Assembly: GCF_900106995.1 (NCBI RefSeq)
Contig: NZ_FNOK01000056.1
Coordinates: 1-64,000 of the forward strand
Length of the DNA: 64,000 nucleotides
Origin: Saccharopolyspora shandongensis
Lineage (GTDB): Bacteria; Actinomycetota; Actinomycetes; Mycobacteriales; Pseudonocardiaceae
Direction: 5' to 3'
Below the pieces are notes generated by a model that was not told the DNA's origin, ran no database searches, and saw only the letters and a program-made list of their open reading frames with translations. Shown piece by piece: positions 62,915-64,000 of the stretch; positions within the stretch are counted from its first letter, which is position 1; every line of letters begins with the position of its first letter. The position numbers and the translations under genes are program-made.

Positions 62915-63550
62915 ATGAGTTCGGTCAACAAGGGCGGCAAGCGGGCCGAGAAGGCCAGGCAGACGCGGCTGCGGATGCTGCAGGCCGCCGGGGAGCTGTT
63001 CGTCGAGCGCGGTTACGGCGCGACGCCGCTGCAGGACATCGCCGACCGGGCCGGCGTCGCCGTGCAGACCATCTACTTCACCTTCCGCAACAAGCGGAAC
63101 CTGCTGAAGGAGGTCGTGGACACGGCCATCGCGGGCGACGACGAGCCGGTCGCGACGATGGACCGGCCGTGGTTCCGCGAGGCCCTCGGCGCCGAGACCG
63201 CGGAGGCCCAGCTGCGGGCGCACGTCGCGGGCACGCGGCTGATCATGGAGCGGGTCGCGGCGATCACCGAGGTGCTGCGCATCGCCGCCGCGACCGAACC
63301 CGAGGTCACCGAGCTGTGGCCGCAGGGACCCGACCCGCGCTACACCGTCCAGGCCGCCGCTGCCGCCGCTCTCGTGACCAAGCCGGGAGCGCGCGCCGAC
63401 GTGTCCGCCGAGCAGGCTGCCGACGTGCTGTTCGGGCTGCTCAGCCCCGAGCTCTACCTGCTCGTGGTGCGCGATCGCGGCTGGAAGCCGGAGCAGTGGG
63501 AGCAGTGGGTTTTCGAGCTCCTGCGCGCGCAGCTCGCTGTTCGCCGGTAG
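62915..63550 (+). CDS. TetR/AcrR family regulator
   Basis: 211 residues. Helix-turn-helix: RLRMLQAAGELFVERGYGAT then PLQDIADRAGVAVQTIYFTF with RNKRNLLKEV. C-terminal helical domain with WPQGPDPRYTVQ and GLLSPELYLLVVRDRGWKPE, as in the group that responds to lipophilic compounds. Divergent from the two methyltransferase genes across palindromic sites, so it most likely represses them and itself. Confidence 0.92.
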   Translation: MSSVNKGGKRAEKARQTRLRMLQAAGELFVERGYGATPLQDIADRAGVAVQTIYFTFRNKRNLLKEVVDTAIAGDDEPVATMDRPWFREALGAETAEAQLRAHVAGTRLIMERVAAITEVLRIAAATEPEVTELWPQGPDPRYTVQAAAAAALVTKPGARADVSAEQAADVLFGLLSPELYLLVVRDRGWKPEQWEQWVFELLRAQLAVRR

Positions 63551-63593
63551 CGATTGGAGTCGCGTTGTGCTGTGACACGCGCAGGCCGACGTG

Positions 63594-63646
63594 GAGCGAA
63601 CGGACCGTTTGCCTCGATAGGTGAGGTGAACGGTCCGTTCGCTTCG
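63594..63646. terminator. Hairpin, GAACGG terminator family copy 3
   Basis: Arms 63594-63616 and 63624-63646 pair at about 20 of 23 positions; each arm contains AACGGnCCGTT. It lies between the convergent TetR and M20 genes. The interval 63551-63728 has nothing else. Confidence 0.7.
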
Positions 63647-63728
63647 GCAGCCGCCGGGGTGGTGGCTCCGCCGCTCGCGCAGGCGCGAATCTCCCTGCCG
63701 CGAAGCGGAAGAACCACGGCCTGCGGGG

Positions 63729-64000
63729 TCAGCGGCGGATGAGGCGTTCCATGACGTCGAGGGCGACCGGCATCGCCGACTCGTCGATGTCGAACAGCGG
63801 GTTGTGGTGCGGCGCCGTGTTTCCGCCGCCGACCGTCATGTAGGTCGCGATGCCGCCTGCGCGCTGGACCTCGCGGGCGAACAGGCTGGCGTCGTCGCTG
63901 CCGCCCATCTGCTTGAACCCGTCGGTGGTTCCGGCGTCGGGGAGCTCCGCGGCGATCCGGTCGATGGCTTCCACCAGTTCGGCGTCGCAGTCCATAGTGG
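63729..64000 (-). CDS. M20-family metallo-amidohydrolase, C-terminal part (start outside window)
   Basis: About 90 codons ending at the TGA at 63731-63729; the gene continues past the window edge. QMGGSDDASLFAREVQRAGG, IATYMTVGGGNTAPHHNPLF and DIDESAMPVALDVMERLI match the end of M20D amidohydrolases (AbgB/HipO-like), with the metal-site His pair (PHHNPLFDIDE). These hydrolyse N-acyl or aminobenzoyl amides. The substrate is not known. Confidence 0.85.
   Translation of the reverse strand, partial: TMDCDAELVEAIDRIAAELPDAGTTDGFKQMGGSDDASLFAREVQRAGGIATYMTVGGGNTAPHHNPLFDIDESAMPVALDVMERLIRR

Overview
This is a chromosomal window from a very GC-rich actinobacterium, most likely a Pseudonocardiales relative (Saccharopolyspora/Amycolatopsis-like; inferred from content, not tested). 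The supporting evidence is: a three-subunit acyl-CoA carboxylase with an epsilon subunit, a LysX-type lysyl-phosphatidylglycerol synthase fused to a lysyl-tRNA synthetase, XRE/DUF397 pairs, a DUF3040 protein, a mycothiol-linked DinB-like protein, many TetR regulators and a Lan-type lanthipeptide locus. No rRNA, tRNA, CRISPR array or transposase was recognised.

1-7.6 kb is an eroded accessory zone. It holds the 5' part of a DUF222 (13E12-type) gene behind a SOS box, a very long hairpin, a broken MFS transporter, an intact TetR/hydrolase pair divergent from a membrane protein/multicopper oxidase pair (with a doubled operator between them), a deletion scar joining a TetR fragment to an AroE fragment, an alcohol dehydrogenase and another TetR remnant.

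7.6-13.8 kb is the most interesting locus. It encodes a lyase-kinase-cyclase lanthipeptide synthetase, two cysteine-rich precursor peptides with near-identical leaders, a divergent ABC exporter, and a MauE-type membrane protein fused to a CxxC thioredoxin domain. The synthetase carries a Cys/Cys-Cys (CCG) zinc site, which is unexpected for a class III enzyme. LysX and two membrane-anchored esterase-fold proteins follow (13.9-19.6 kb).

19.6-34 kb is a catabolic region: CobW GTPase, UbiD, UbiX, an NCS2 permease, a chimeric amidohydrolase-permease, an amidohydrolase-2 enzyme, a FadR-type GntR regulator with three matching operator candidates, and a lone molybdenum hydroxylase large subunit. A thiolase-like/DUF35/DinB-like operon follows. 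33.6-36 kb holds ssuD and a frameshifted ssuA.

36-57 kb is mostly conserved metabolism and maintenance: an ArsC-like protein, a ClpC-type ATPase, MerR/DHA2 efflux, methyltransferases, an XdhC Rossmann-domain protein, an acyl-CoA synthetase, RecQ, a luciferase-like monooxygenase with its flavin reductase, a glutamine synthetase-like ligase, a double TetR, and accD-accE-accA.

57-64 kb contains an XRE/DUF397 pair, a WXG-type secreted toxin ending in an EndoU-like nuclease domain with a putative immunity gene, two more copies of a methyltransferase family already seen at 50.6 kb, a TetR regulator with palindromic operators and the 3' part of an M20 amidohydrolase. Two repeat families run through the window: a structured intergenic element of about 180-210 bp (two copies plus a fragment) and a terminator-like hairpin with a shared sequence (three copies plus a decayed one).
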